Notes under the pieces: generated by a model
Database searches by the model: none
Seen by the model: only the letters and a program-made list of their open reading frames with translations
What the model was told of the DNA's origin: nothing
Part shown: positions 8,244 to 22,670 of the stretch, piece by piece
How positions within the stretch are numbered: the first letter of the stretch is position 1
Layout of the letters: each line of letters opens with the position of its first letter
Source: Skeletonema tropicum
Taxonomy: Eukaryota; Bacillariophyta; Thalassiosirophyceae; Thalassiosirales; Thalassiosiraceae
Direction of reading: 5' to 3'
NCBI GenBank assembly: GCA_037178625.1
Contig: JAWZXG010000043.1
Location: forward strand, 28,296 to 92,295
DNA length: 64,000 nucleotides
Translations under genes and position numbers: made by a program

Positions 8244-10307
8244 AGAAGTACTGCTCAGCGTTCTCCGGGCGAGCTGCGTCTATTAACACACTCGTACCTT
8301 CTGGATGGATGAGGCTGATCGTTGATCGTCATGAGTGTCTTCAGCGCAGCGTTGGATGCGTCCGTGCCAACCATCATAGAGCCCGCCGCATTAAGGTGGT
8401 CGCTTTTTGGGATCTCACATCGTACCAACTGTCATTGACGGCATAAAAGTAAGAGAAGTGTCTTGAGCGAGGGCCTCTTGGCCGAGCAGTGATTATTGAT
8501 ATCGCTGCAGAATCTACACACGTAACAATTGTCATGAACAGACGGTGCTAGCTGCTGATCGTCTAGGAGTGTATTTTGTGAGGGCGACCGCAGGGAGGCC
8601 GAACTACTGTGATCGATTATTGTATTAATTGATAGCATTTCAAACGAGGATTCGAAGGGTAGTCTCATTGTCATTGCTATCTATCTACGGAGGCCGAGCT
8701 GTCTTTATATTGGATTTGGATTGTCGATCTGGGGCCCAATAGCCGGATTGTAGACACCTCTCGAGTTGAGTCGAATGACAAAAGATCAATATTTGGCCTT
8801 GCAACTGCAACTAATCGATAGAGCGCAACGAGAGCTTGCGAATACTGGTCGAATCGTATCAAGCCGATGGAGAGGACAAGAGTTATGGTTGGATTACTAT
8901 TACTGAATCTGAATGGTCGGTGAGCAAAGAGGGGGGATAGTGTTTACGTTTACTTTGGTTACTTAGTTATATTCATATTACATTATTACTTGAATGTCCA
9001 TGTCCATCTACCATCATCTATCTTCTCTCCTACCATACCATACCTCTCAATCTCAATATAATCCACCCACGTGTTGAGCATCCGACAAACAGCCCACCAA
9101 ATGATGATCGGAATCCATCATGGAGGATTCACCTTCGAAAGCCGTCATAAAGCTTAGCTTTCCTCCTCCTCCTCCGTTGCTGTTGCCACCACCACTTCCT
9201 CTTCCTCCGATCCCCCGTCTCATTGTTGATGAATGCCTCTTGCGTTGATTCCGAAGTACAGATGCAGCATGACGAGCTGATATCCTGAGGTGGTTGTGTC
9301 TCCTCTCCGCTGACGGATTGTTTGTGGAGGGCGTAGAGTAGAGTTCGAGACGGTCGTCTGCGGTTGGGTCATCATAATTCAATTCAGTTGTTCGTCAATA
9401 TCTTGTCTCCTAGAGGTCCAATCAAGACGATGAGTGTCGTTTTGGAAAGCTGAGAGTGAGCTCTTTTGATTGGTTGTAGTATCAAGGCCAAATATCGATC
9501 TTTCGCCAATCGATCCGGTTAAAAACGGGGTAAGTTTCCGCCCAGCTCGGCCAGATCCGGCTTGACATTGAGAATTCCACCACTAGACAATAGAGTCCAA
9601 ATAATAATCCAATTTGACAAATTGACCACCGCTGGAATCGTCTCCTCGAGCTGCATCGATTCGTACCATAATCAGCATTACCACTGCCGCCGTCAAACTG
9701 TATATTCACTGCTCGGCCAAGGCCCTCACCGTTGACGGTTGACGCTTGCGAAGATCCAATAATAATATTAAGCACAGCTCGATCTCAAACAGCGACCGGC
9801 TTAATGAGGCGATAACATGACAGTTGGCACGAACGTATCCACTAATATATTCTTATTCACTGCTCGAACTCCCTACCGGTCGCCCGATGGCCCTCGCCCG
9901 ATGCAGTTGTCGAGATCAGCCTCATCAGGGGCCTCATATCCAAACGCTACGCTGAAGACAGAAGCATTGATCGGCACTGTCCAATAATAAACGCAGCTCG
10001 GCCTCGCTACCGCTCACCCTCGCTCAACACTCTTCTATAAGATCGATGTGGTCAATGATTGGTTGATTGTGGCGAGTGGGTGATTGGTTGGCACGATAGT
10101 TAGTAGTAGAAGTGTCATGTGGCGGTGTTGTGGTTTGGATCTTTGGTTGATTTGAGTTGTGATGGTGAGACATTGACAGCTTCTCACTTTTTGACCCACA
10201 CCGAACCGAACCTCAACGAAGCGAGCACAAGCATGGAAGAATCAGTAGTAGCACCTACTGCCGTGCCAACCAAATGGACGGTGCTGATCAATGCGATGAA
10301 TGAAAAG
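8244..10307 (+). repeat. Repeat unit U5 (2064 bp), ATTACT-duplication type
   Basis: The only difference found is the six-base ATTACT duplication near 8893-8904. It appears to be the same haplotype as U6 and U14. Confidence 0.97.
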
Positions 10308-12371
10308 AGAAGTACTGCTCAGCGTTCTCCGGGCGAGCTGCGTCTATTAACACACTCGTACCTTCTGGATGGATGAGGCTGATCGTTGATCGTCATGAGT
10401 GTCTTCAGCGCAGCGTTGGATGCGTCCGTGCCAACCATCATAGAGCCCGCCGCATTAAGGTGGTCGCTTTTTGGGATCTCACATCGTACCAACTGTCATT
10501 GACGGCATAAAAGTAAGAGAAGTGTCTTGAGCGAGGGCCTCTTGGCCGAGCAGTGATTATTGATATCGCTGCAGAATCTACACACGTAACAATTGTCATG
10601 AACAGACGGTGCTAGCTGCTGATCGTCTAGGAGTGTATTTTGTGAGGGCGACCGCAGGGAGGCCGAACTACTGTGATCGATTATTGTATTAATTGATAGC
10701 ATTTCAAACGAGGATTCGAAGGGTAGTCTCATTGTCATTGCTATCTATCTACGGAGGCCGAGCTGTCTTTATATTGGATTTGGATTGTCGATCTGGGGCC
10801 CAATAGCCGGATTGTAGACACCTCTCGAGTTGAGTCGAATGACAAAAGATCAATATTTGGCCTTGCAACTGCAACTAATCGATAGAGCGCAACGAGAGCT
10901 TGCGAATACTGGTCGAATCGTATCAAGCCGATGGAGAGGACAAGAGTTATGGTTGGATTACTATTACTGAATCTGAATGGTCGGTGAGCAAAGAGGGGGG
11001 ATAGTGTTTACGTTTACTTTGGTTACTTAGTTATATTCATATTACATTATTACTTGAATGTCCATGTCCATCTACCATCATCTATCTTCTCTCCTACCAT
11101 ACCATACCTCTCAATCTCAATATAATCCACCCACGTGTTGAGCATCCGACAAACAGCCCACCAAATGATGATCGGAATCCATCATGGAGGATTCACCTTC
11201 GAAAGCCGTCATAAAGCTTAGCTTTCCTCCTCCTCCTCCGTTGCTGTTGCCACCACCACTTCCTCTTCCTCCGATCCCCCGTCTCATTGTTGATGAATGC
11301 CTCTTGCGTTGATTCCGAAGTACAGATGCAGCATGACGAGCTGATATCCTGAGGTGGTTGTGTCTCCTCTCCGCTGACGGATTGTTTGTGGAGGGCGTAG
11401 AGTAGAGTTCGAGACGGTCGTCTGCGGTTGGGTCATCATAATTCAATTCAGTTGTTCGTCAATATCTTGTCTCCTAGAGGTCCAATCAAGACGATGAGTG
11501 TCGTTTTGGAAAGCTGAGAGTGAGCTCTTTTGATTGGTTGTAGTATCAAGGCCAAATATCGATCTTTCGCCAATCGATCCGGTTAAAAACGGGGTAAGTT
11601 TCCGCCCAGCTCGGCCAGATCCGGCTTGACATTGAGAATTCCACCACTAGACAATAGAGTCCAAATAATAATCCAATTTGACAAATTGACCACCGCTGGA
11701 ATCGTCTCCTCGAGCTGCATCGATTCGTACCATAATCAGCATTACCACTGCCGCCGTCAAACTGTATATTCACTGCTCGGCCAAGGCCCTCACCGTTGAC
11801 GGTTGACGCTTGCGAAGATCCAATAATAATATTAAGCACAGCTCGATCTCAAACAGCGACCGGCTTAATGAGGCGATAACATGACAGTTGGCACGAACGT
11901 ATCCACTAATATATTCTTATTCACTGCTCGAACTCCCTACCGGTCGCCCGATGGCCCTCGCCCGATGCAGTTGTCGAGATCAGCCTCATCAGGGGCCTCA
12001 TATCCAAACGCTACGCTGAAGACAGAAGCATTGATCGGCACTGTCCAATAATAAACGCAGCTCGGCCTCGCTACCGCTCACCCTCGCTCAACACTCTTCT
12101 ATAAGATCGATGTGGTCAATGATTGGTTGATTGTGGCGAGTGGGTGATTGGTTGGCACGATAGTTAGTAGTAGAAGTGTCATGTGGCGGTGTTGTGGTTT
12201 GGATCTTTGGTTGATTTGAGTTGTGATGGTGAGACATTGACAGCTTCTCACTTTTTGACCCACACCGAACCGAACCTCAACGAAGCGAGCACAAGCATGG
12301 AAGAATCAGTAGTAGCACCTACTGCCGTGCCAACCAAATGGACGGTGCTGATCAATGCGATGAATGAAAAG
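10308..12371 (+). repeat. Repeat unit U6 (2064 bp), ATTACT-duplication type
   Basis: The only difference found is the ATTACT duplication near 10957-10968. It directly follows U5, which has the same state. Confidence 0.97.
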
Positions 12372-14430
12372 AGAAGTACTGCTCAGCGTTCTCCGGGCGA
12401 GCTGCGTCTATTAACACACTCGTACCTTCTGGATGGATGAGGCTGATCGTTGATCGTCATGAGTGTCTTCAGCGCAGCGTTGGATGCGTCCGTGCCAACC
12501 ATCATAGAGCCCGCCGCATTAAGGTGGTCGCTTTTTGGGATCTCACATCGTACCAACTGTCATTGACGGCATAAAAGTAAGAGAAGTGTCTTGAGCGAGG
12601 GCCTCTTGGCCGAGCAGTGATTATTGATATCGCTGCAGAATCTACACACGTAACAATTGTCATGAACAGACGGTGCTAGCTGCTGATCGTCTAGGAGTGT
12701 ATTTTGTGAGGGCGACCGCAGGGAGGCCGAACTACTGTGATCGATTATTGTATTAATTGATAGCATTTCAAACGAGGATTCGAAGGGTAGTCTCATTGTC
12801 ATTGCTATCTATCTACGGAGGCCGAGCTGTCTTTATATTGGATTTGGATTGTCGATCTGGGGCCCAATAGCCGGATTGTAGACACCTCTCGAGTTGAGTC
12901 GAATGACAAAAGATCAATATTTGGCCTTGCAACTGCAACTAATCGATAGAGCGCAACGAGAGCTTGCGAATACTGGTCGAATCGTATCAAGCCGATGGAG
13001 AGGACAAGAGTTATGGTTGGATTACTGAATCTGAATGGTCGGTGAGCAAAGAGGGGGGATAGTGTTTACGTTTACTTTGGTTACTTAGTTATATTCATAT
13101 TACATTATTACTTGAATGTCCATGTCCATCTACCATCATCTATCTTCTCTCCTACCATACCATACCTCTCAATCTCAATATAATCCACCCACGTGTTGAG
13201 CATCCGACAAACAGCCCACCAAATGATGATCGGAATCCATCATGGAGGATTCACCTTCGAAAGCCGTCATAAAGCTTAGCTTTCCTCCTCCTCCTCCGTT
13301 GCTGTTGCCACCACCACTTCCTCTTCCTCCGATCCCCCGTCTCATTGTTGATGAATGCCTCTTGCGTTGATTCCGAAGTACAGATGCAGCATGACGAGCT
13401 GATATCCTGAGGTGGTTGTGTCTCCTCTCCGCTGACGGATTGTTTGTGGAGGGCGTAGAGTAGAGTTCGAGACGGTCGTCTGCGGTTGGGTCATCATAAT
13501 TCAATTCAGTTGTTCGTCAATATCTTGTCTCCTAGAGGTCCAATCAAGACGATGAGTGTCGTTTTGGAAAGCTGAGAGTGAGCTCTTTTGATTGGTTGTA
13601 GTATCAAGGCCAAATATCGATCTTTCGCCAATCGATCCGGTTAAAAAACGGGGTAAGTTTCCGCCCAGCTCGGCCAGATCCGGCTTGACATTGAGAATTC
13701 CACCACTAGACAATAGAGTCCAAATAATAATCCAATTTGACAAATTGACCACCGCTGGAATCGTCTCCTCGAGCTGCATCGATTCGTACCATAATCAGCA
13801 TTACCACTGCCGCCGTCAAACTGTATATTCACTGCTCGGCCAAGGCCCTCACCGTTGACGGTTGACGCTTGCGAAGATCCAATAATAATATTAAGCACAG
13901 CTCGATCTCAAACAGCGACCGGCTTAATGAGGCGATAACATGACAGTTGGCACGAACGTATCCACTAATATATTCTTATTCACTGCTCGAACTCCCTACC
14001 GGTCGCCCGATGGCCCTCGCCCGATGCAGTTGTCGAGATCAGCCTCATCAGGGGCCTCATATCCAAACGCTACGCTGAAGACAGAAGCATTGATCGGCAC
14101 TGTCCAATAATAAACGCAGCTCGGCCTCGCTACCGCTCACCCTCGCTCAACACTCTTCTATAAGATCGATGTGGTCAATGATTGGTTGATTGTGGCGAGT
14201 GGGTGATTGGTTGGCACGATAGTTAGTAGTAGAAGTGTCATGTGGCGGTGTTGTGGTTTGGATCTTTGGTTGATTTGAGTTGTGATGGTGAGACATTGAC
14301 AGCTTCTCACTTTTTGACCCACACCGAACCGAACCTCAACGAAGCGAGCACAAGCATGGAAGAATCAGTAGTAGCACCTACTGCCGTGCCAACCAAATGG
14401 ACGGTGCTGATCAATGCGATGAATGAAAAG
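12372..14430 (+). repeat. Repeat unit U7 (2059 bp)
   Basis: There is one extra A in the A run at 13643-13648 (A6 instead of A5), inside the TTAAAAAC hotspot of arm B. Confidence 0.97.
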
Positions 14431-16492
14431 AGAAGTACTGCTCAGCGTTCTCCGGGCGAGCTGCGTCTATTAACACACTCGTACCTTCTGGATGGATGAG
14501 GCTGATCGTTGATCGTCATGAGTGTCTTCAGCGCAGCGTTGGATGCGTCCGTGCCAACCATCATAGAGCCCGCCGCATTAAGGTGGTCGCTTTTTGGGAT
14601 CTCACATCGTACCAACTGTCATTGACGGCATAAAAGTAAGAGAAGTGTCTTGAGCGAGGGCCTCTTGGCCGAGCAGTGATTATTGATATCGCTGCAGAAT
14701 CTACACACGTAACAATTGTCATGAACAGACGGTGCTAGCTGCTGATCGTCTAGGAGTGTATTTTGTGAGGGCGACCGCAGGGAGGCCGAACTACTGTGAT
14801 CGATTATTGTATTAATTGATAGCATTTCAAACGAGGATTCGAAGGGTAGTCTCATTGTCATTGCTATCTATCTACGGAGGCCGAGCTGTCTTTATATTGG
14901 ATTTGGATTGTCGATCTGGGGCCCAATAGCCGGATTGTAGACACCTCTCGAGTTGAGTCGAATGACAAAAGATCAATATTTGGCCTTGCAACTGCAACTA
15001 ATCGATAGAGCGCAACGAGAGCTTGCGAATACTGGTCGAATCGTATCAAGCCGATGGAGAGGACAAGAGTTATGGTTGGATTACTGAATCTGAATGGTCG
15101 GTGAGCAAAGAGGGGGGATAGTGTTTACGTTTACTTTGGTTACTTAGTTATATTCATATTACATTATTACTTGAATGTCCATGTCCATCTACCATCATCT
15201 ATCTTCTCTCCTACCATACCATACCTCTCAATCTCAATATAATCCACCCACGTGTTGAGCATCCGACAAACAGCCCACCAAATGATGATCGGAATCCATC
15301 ATGGAGGATTCACCTTCGAAAGCCGTCATAAAGCTTAGCTTTCCTCCTCCTCCTCCGTTGCTGTTGCCACCACCACTTCCTCTTCCTCCGATCCCCCGTC
15401 TCATTGTTGATGAATGCCTCTTGCGTTGATTCCGAAGTACAGATGCAGCATGACGAGCTGATATCCTGAGGTGGTTGTGTCTCCTCTCCGCTGACGGATT
15501 GTTTGTGGAGGGCGTAGAGTAGAGTTCGAGACGGTCGTCTGCGGTTGGGTCATCATAATTCAATTCAGTTGTTCGTCAATATCTTGTCTCCTAGAGGTCC
15601 AATCAAGACGATGAGTGTCGTTTTGGAAAGCTGAGAGTGAGCTCTTTTGATTGGTTGTAGTATCAAGGCCAAATATCGATCTTTCGCCAATCGATCCGGT
15701 TTAAAAACGGGGTAAGTTTCCGCCCAGCTCGGCCAGATCCGGCTTGACATTGAGAATTCCACCACTAGACAATAGAGTCCAAATAATAATCCAATTTGAC
15801 AAATTGACCACCGCTGGAATCGTCTCCTCGAGCTGCATCGATTCGTACCATAATCAGCATTACCACTGCCGCCGTCAAACTGTATATTCACTGCTCGGCC
15901 AAGGCCCTCACCGTTGACGGTTGACGCTTGCGAAGATCCAATAATAATATTAAGCACAGCTCGATCTCAAACAGCGACCGGCTTAATGAGGCGATAACAT
16001 GACAGTTGGCACGAACGTATCCACTAATATATTCTTATTCACTGCTCGAACTCCCTACCGGTCGCCCGATGGCCCTCGCCCGATGCAGTTGTCGAGATCA
16101 GCCTCATCAGGGGCCTCATATCCAAACGCTACGCTGAAGACAGAAGCATTGATCGGCACTGTCCAATAATAAACGCAGCTCGGCCTCGCTACCGCTCACC
16201 CTCGCTCAACACTCTTCTATAAGATCGATGTGGTCAATGATTGGTTGATTGTGGCGAGTGGGTGATTGGTTGGCACGATAGTTAGTAGTAGAAGTGTCAT
16301 GTGGCGGTGTTGTGGTTTGGATCTTTGGTTGATTTGAGTTGTGATGGTGAGACATTGACAGCTTCTCACTTTTTGACCCACACCGAACCGAACCTCAACG
16401 AAGCGAGCACAAGCATGGAAGAATCAGTAGTAGCACCTACTGCCGCCGTGCCAACCAAATGGACGGTGCTGATCAATGCGATGAATGAAAAG
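14431..16492 (+). repeat. Repeat unit U8 (2062 bp)
   Basis: It has an extra T at 15700-15702 (TTTAAAAAC) and an extra GCC triplet at 16442-16447. The T insertion joins two minus-strand frames into a 130-codon open frame (15565-15957). Confidence 0.97.
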
Positions 16493-18551
16493 AGAAGTAC
16501 TGCTCAGCGTTCTCCGGGCGAGCTGCGTCTATTAACACACTCGTACCTTCTGGATGGATGAGGCTGATCGTTGATCGTCATGAGTGTCTTCAGCGCAGCG
16601 TTGGATGCGTCCGTGCCAACCATCATAGAGCCCGCCGCATTAAGGTGGTCGCTTTTTGGGATCTCACATCGTACCAACTGTCATTGACGGCATAAAAGTA
16701 AGAGAAGTGTCTTGAGCGAGGGCCTCTTGGCCGAGCAGTGATTATTGATATCGCTGCAGAATCTACACACGTAACAATTGTCATGAACAGACGGTGCTAG
16801 CTGCTGATCGTCTAGGAGTGTATTTTGTGAGGGCGACCGCAGGGAGGCCGAACTACTGTGATCGATTATTGTATTAATTGATAGCATTTCAAACGAGGAT
16901 TCGAAGGGTAGTCTCATTGTCATTGCTATCTATCTACGGAGGCCGAGCTGTCTTTATATTGGATTTGGATTGTCGATCTGGGGCCCAATAGCCGGATTGT
17001 AGACACCTCTCGAGTTGAGTCGAATGACAAAAGATCAATATTTGGCCTTGCAACTGCAACTAATCGATAGAGCGCAACGAGAGCTTGCGAATACTGGTCG
17101 AATCGTATCAAGCCGATGGAGAGGACAAGAGTTATGGTTGGATTACTGAATCTGAATGGTCGGTGAGCAAAGAGGGGGGATAGTGTTTACGTTTACTTTG
17201 GTTACTTAGTTATATTCATATTACATTATTACTTGAATGTCCATGTCCATCTACCATCATCTATCTTCTCTCCTACCATACCATACCTCTCAATCTCAAT
17301 ATAATCCACCCACGTGTTGAGCATCCGACAAACAGCCCACCAAATGATGATCGGAATCCATCATGGAGGATTCACCTTCGAAAGCCGTCATAAAGCTTAG
17401 CTTTCCTCCTCCTCCTCCGTTGCTGTTGCCACCACCACTTCCTCTTCCTCCGATCCCCCGTCTCATTGTTGATGAATGCCTCTTGCGTTGATTCCGAAGT
17501 ACAGATGCAGCATGACGAGCTGATATCCTGAGGTGGTTGTGTCTCCTCTCCGCTGACGGATTGTTTGTGGAGGGCGTAGAGTAGAGTTCGAGACGGTCGT
17601 CTGCGGTTGGGTCATCATAATTCAATTCAGTTGTTCGTCAATATCTTGTCTCCTAGAGGTCCAATCAAGACGATGAGTGTCGTTTTGGAAAGCTGAGAGT
17701 GAGCTCTTTTGATTGGTTGTAGTATCAAGGCCAAATATCGATCTTTCGCCAATCGATCCGGTTAAAAACGGGGTAAGTTTCCGCCCAGCTCGGCCAGATC
17801 CGGCTTGACATTGAGAATTCCACCACTAGACAATAGAGTCCAAATAATAATCCAATTTGACAAATTGACCACCGCTGGAATCGTCTCCTCGAGCTGCATC
17901 GATTCGTACCATAATCAGCATTACCACTGCCGCCGTCAAACTGTATATTCACTGCTCGGCCAAGGCCCTCACCGTTGACGGTTGACGCTTGCGAAGATCC
18001 AATAATAATATTAAGCACAGCTCGATCTCAAACAGCGACCGGCTTAATGAGGCGATAACATGACAGTTGGCACGAACGTATCCACTAATATATTCTTATT
18101 CACTGCTCGAACTCCCTACCGGTCGCCCGATGGCCCTCGCCCGATGCAGTTGTCGAGATCAGCCTCATCAGGGGCCTCATATCCAAACGCTACGCTGAAG
18201 ACAGAAGCATTGATCGGCACTGTCCAATAATAAAACGCAGCTCGGCCTCGCTACCGCTCACCCTCGCTCAACACTCTTCTATAAGATCGATGTGGTCAAT
18301 GATTGGTTGATTGTGGCGAGTGGGTGATTGGTTGGCACGATAGTTAGTAGTAGAAGTGTCATGTGGCGGTGTTGTGGTTTGGATCTTTGGTTGATTTGAG
18401 TTGTGATGGTGAGACATTGACAGCTTCTCACTTTTTGACCCACACCGAACCGAACCTCAACGAAGCGAGCACAAGCATGGAAGAATCAGTAGTAGCACCT
18501 ACTGCCGTGCCAACCAAATGGACGGTGCTGATCAATGCGATGAATGAAAAG
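16493..18551 (+). repeat. Repeat unit U9 (2059 bp)
   Basis: There is one extra A in the AATAAAACGC stretch (A4 at 18232-18235) at the end of arm B. Confidence 0.97.
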
Positions 18552-20609
18552 AGAAGTACTGCTCAGCGTTCTCCGGGCGAGCTGCGTCTATTAACACACT
18601 CGTACCTTCTGGATGGATGAGGCTGATCGTTGATCGTCATGAGTGTCTTCAGCGCAGCGTTGGATGCGTCCGTGCCAACCATCATAGAGCCCGCCGCATT
18701 AAGGTGGTCGCTTTTTGGGATCTCACATCGTACCAACTGTCATTGACGGCATAAAAGTAAGAGAAGTGTCTTGAGCGAGGGCCTCTTGGCCGAGCAGTGA
18801 TTATTGATATCGCTGCAGAATCTACACACGTAACAATTGTCATGAACAGACGGTGCTAGCTGCTGATCGTCTAGGAGTGTATTTTGTGAGGGCGACCGCA
18901 GGGAGGCCGAACTACTGTGATCGATTATTGTATTAATGATAGCATTTCAAACGAGGATTCGAAGGGTAGTCTCATTGTCATTGCTATCTATCTACGGAGG
19001 CCGAGCTGTCTTTATATTGGATTTGGATTGTCGATCTGGGGCCCAATAGCCGGATTGTAGACACCTCTCGAGTTGAGTCGAATGACAAAAGATCAATATT
19101 TGGCCTTGCAACTGCAACTAATCGATAGAGCGCAACGAGAGCTTGCGAATACTGGTCGAATCGTATCAAGCCGATGGAGAGGACAAGAGTTATGGTTGGA
19201 TTACTGAAATCTGAATGGTCGGTGAGCAAAGAGGGGGGATAGTGTTTACGTTTACTTTGGTTACTTAGTTATATTCATATTACATTATTACTTGAATGTC
19301 CATGTCCATCTACCATCATCTATCTTCTCTCCTACCATACCATACCTCTCAATCTCAATATAATCCACCCACGTGTTGAGCATCCGACAAACAGCCCACC
19401 AAATGATGATCGGAATCCATCATGGAGGATTCACCTTCGAAAGCCGTCATAAAGCTTAGCTTTCCTCCTCCTCCTCCGTTGCTGTTGCCACCACCACTTC
19501 CTCTTCCTCCGATCCCCCGTCTCATTGTTGATGAATGCCTCTTGCGTTGATTCCGAAGTACAGATGCAGCATGACGAGCTGATATCCTGAGGTGGTTGTG
19601 TCTCCTCTCCGCTGACGGATTGTTTGTGGAGGGCGTAGAGTAGAGTTCGAGACGGTCGTCTGCGGTTGGGTCATCATAATTCAATTCAGTTGTTCGTCAA
19701 TATCTTGTCTCCTAGAGGTCCAATCAAGACGATGAGTGTCGTTTTGGAAAGCTGAGAGTGAGCTCTTTTGATTGGTTGTAGTATCAAGGCCAAATATCGA
19801 TCTTTCGCCAATCGATCCGGTTAAAAACGGGGTAAGTTTCCGCCCAGCTCGGCCAGATCCGGCTTGACATTGAGAATTCCACCACTAGACAATAGAGTCC
19901 AAATAATAATCCAATTTGACAAATTGACCACCGCTGGAATCGTCTCCTCGAGCTGCATCGATTCGTACCATAATCAGCATTACCACTGCCGCCGTCAAAC
20001 TGTATATTCACTGCTCGGCCAAGGCCCTCACCGTTGACGGTTGACGCTTGCGAAGATCCAATAATAATATTAAGCACAGCTCGATCTCAAACAGCGACCG
20101 GCTTAATGAGGCGATAACATGACAGTTGGCACGAACGTATCCACTAATATATTCTTATTCACTGCTCGAACTCCCTACCGGTCGCCCGATGGCCCTCGCC
20201 CGATGCAGTTGTCGAGATCAGCCTCATCAGGGGCCTCATATCCAAACGCTACGCTGAAGACAGAAGCATTGATCGGCACTGTCCAATAATAAACGCAGCT
20301 CGGCCTCGCTACCGCTCACCCTCGCTCAACACTCTTCTATAAGATCGATGTGGTCAATGATTGGTTGATTGTGGCGAGTGGGTGATTGGTTGGCACGATA
20401 GTTAGTAGTAGAAGTGTCATGTGGCGGTGTTGTGGTTTGGATCTTTGGTTGATTTGAGTTGTGATGGTGAGACATTGACAGCTTCTCACTTTTTGACCCA
20501 CACCGAACCGAACCTCAACGAAGCGAGCACAAGCATGGAAGAATCAGTAGTAGCACCTACTGCCGTGCCAACCAAATGGACGGTGCTGATCAATGCGATG
20601 AATGAAAAG
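18552..20609 (+). repeat. Repeat unit U10 (2058 bp by compensation)
   Basis: It has consensus length but two indels: one T lost in TATTAATGAT (18931-18940) and one A gained at 19207-19209. The T loss breaks the 80-codon minus-strand frame. Confidence 0.97.
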
Positions 20610-22670
20610 AGAAGTACTGCTCAGCGTTCTCCGGGCGAGCTGCGTCTATTAACACACTCGTACCTTCTGGATGGATGAGGCTGATCGTTGATCGTCATGA
20701 GTGTCTTCAGCGCAGCGTTGGATGCGTCCGTGCCAACCATCATAGAGCCCGCCGCATTAAGGTGGTCGCTTTTTGGGATCTCACATCGTACCAACTGTCA
20801 TTGACGGCATAAAAGTAAGAGAAGTGTCTTGAGCGAGGGCCTCTTGGCCGAGCAGTGATTATTGATATCGCTGCAGAATCTACACACGTAACAATTGTCA
20901 TGAACAGACGGTGCTAGCTGCTGATCGTCTAGGAGTGTATTTTGTGAGGGCGACCGCAGGGAGGCCGAACTACTGTGATCGATTATTGTATTAATTGATA
21001 GCATTTCAAACGAGGATTCGAAGGGTAGTCTCATTGTCATTGCTATCTATCTACGGAGGCCGAGCTGTCTTTATATTGGATTTGGATTGTCGATCTGGGG
21101 CCCAATAGCCGGATTGTAGACACCTCTCGAGTTGAGTCGAATGACAAAAGATCAATATTTGGCCTTGCAACTGCAACTAATCGATAGAGCGCAACGAGAG
21201 CTTGCGAATACTGGTCGAATCGTATCAAGCCGATGGAGAGGACAAGAGTTATGGTTGGATTACTGAATCTGAATGGTCGGTGAGCAAAGAGGGGGGATAG
21301 TGTTTACGTTTACTTTGGTTACTTAGTTATATTCATATTACATTATTACTTGAATGTCCATGTCCATCTACCATCATCTATCTTCTCTCCTACCATACCA
21401 TACCTCTCAATCTCAATATAATCCACCCACGTGTTGAGCATCCGACAAACAGCCCACCAAATGATGATCGGAATCCATCATGGAGGATTCACCTTCGAAA
21501 GCCGTCATAAAGCTTAGCTTTCCTCCTCCTCCTCCGTTGCTGTTGCCACCACCACTTCCTCTTCCTCCGATCCCCCGTCTCATTGTTGATGAATGCCTCT
21601 TGCGTTGATTCCGAAGTACAGATGCAGCATGACGAGCTGATATCCTGAGGTGGTTGTGTCTCCTCTCCGCTGACGGATTGTTTGTGGAGGGCGTAGAGTA
21701 GAGTTCGAGACGGTCGTCTGCGGTTGGGTCATCATAATTCAATTCAGTTGTTCGTCAATATCTTGTCTCCTAGAGGTCCAATCAAGACGATGAGTGTCGT
21801 TTTGGAAAGCTGAGAGTGAGCTCTTTTGATTGGTTGTAGTATCAAGGCCAAATATCGATCTTTCGCCAATCGATCCGGTTAAAAACGGGGTAAGTTTCCG
21901 CCCAGCTCGGCCAGATCCGGCTTGACATTGAGAATTCCACCACTAGACAATAGAGTCCAAATAATAATCCAATTTGACAAATTGACCACCGCTGGAATCG
22001 TCTCCTCGAGCTGCATCGATTCGTACCATAATCAGCATTACCACTGCCGCCGTCAAAACTGTATATTCACTGCTCGGCCAAGGCCCTCACCGTTGACGGT
22101 TGACGCTTGCGAAGATCCAATAATAATATTAAGCACAGCTCGATCTCAAACAGCGACCGGCTTAATGAGGCGATAACATGACAGTTGGCACGAACGTATC
22201 CACTAATATATTCTTATTTTCACTGCTCGAACTCCCTACCGGTCGCCCGATGGCCCTCGCCCGATGCAGTTGTCGAGATCAGCCTCATCAGGGGCCTCAT
22301 ATCCAAACGCTACGCTGAAGACAGAAGCATTGATCGGCACTGTCCAATAATAAACGCAGCTCGGCCTCGCTACCGCTCACCCTCGCTCAACACTCTTCTA
22401 TAAGATCGATGTGGTCAATGATTGGTTGATTGTGGCGAGTGGGTGATTGGTTGGCACGATAGTTAGTAGTAGAAGTGTCATGTGGCGGTGTTGTGGTTTG
22501 GATCTTTGGTTGATTTGAGTTGTGATGGTGAGACATTGACAGCTTCTCACTTTTTGACCCACACCGAACCGAACCTCAACGAAGCGAGCACAAGCATGGA
22601 AGAATCAGTAGTAGCACCTACTGCCGTGCCAACCAAATGGACGGTGCTGATCAATGCGATGAATGAAAAG
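20610..22670 (+). repeat. Repeat unit U11 (2061 bp)
   Basis: It has one extra A at 22055-22058 and two extra T at 22217-22220, both in arm B. Confidence 0.97.
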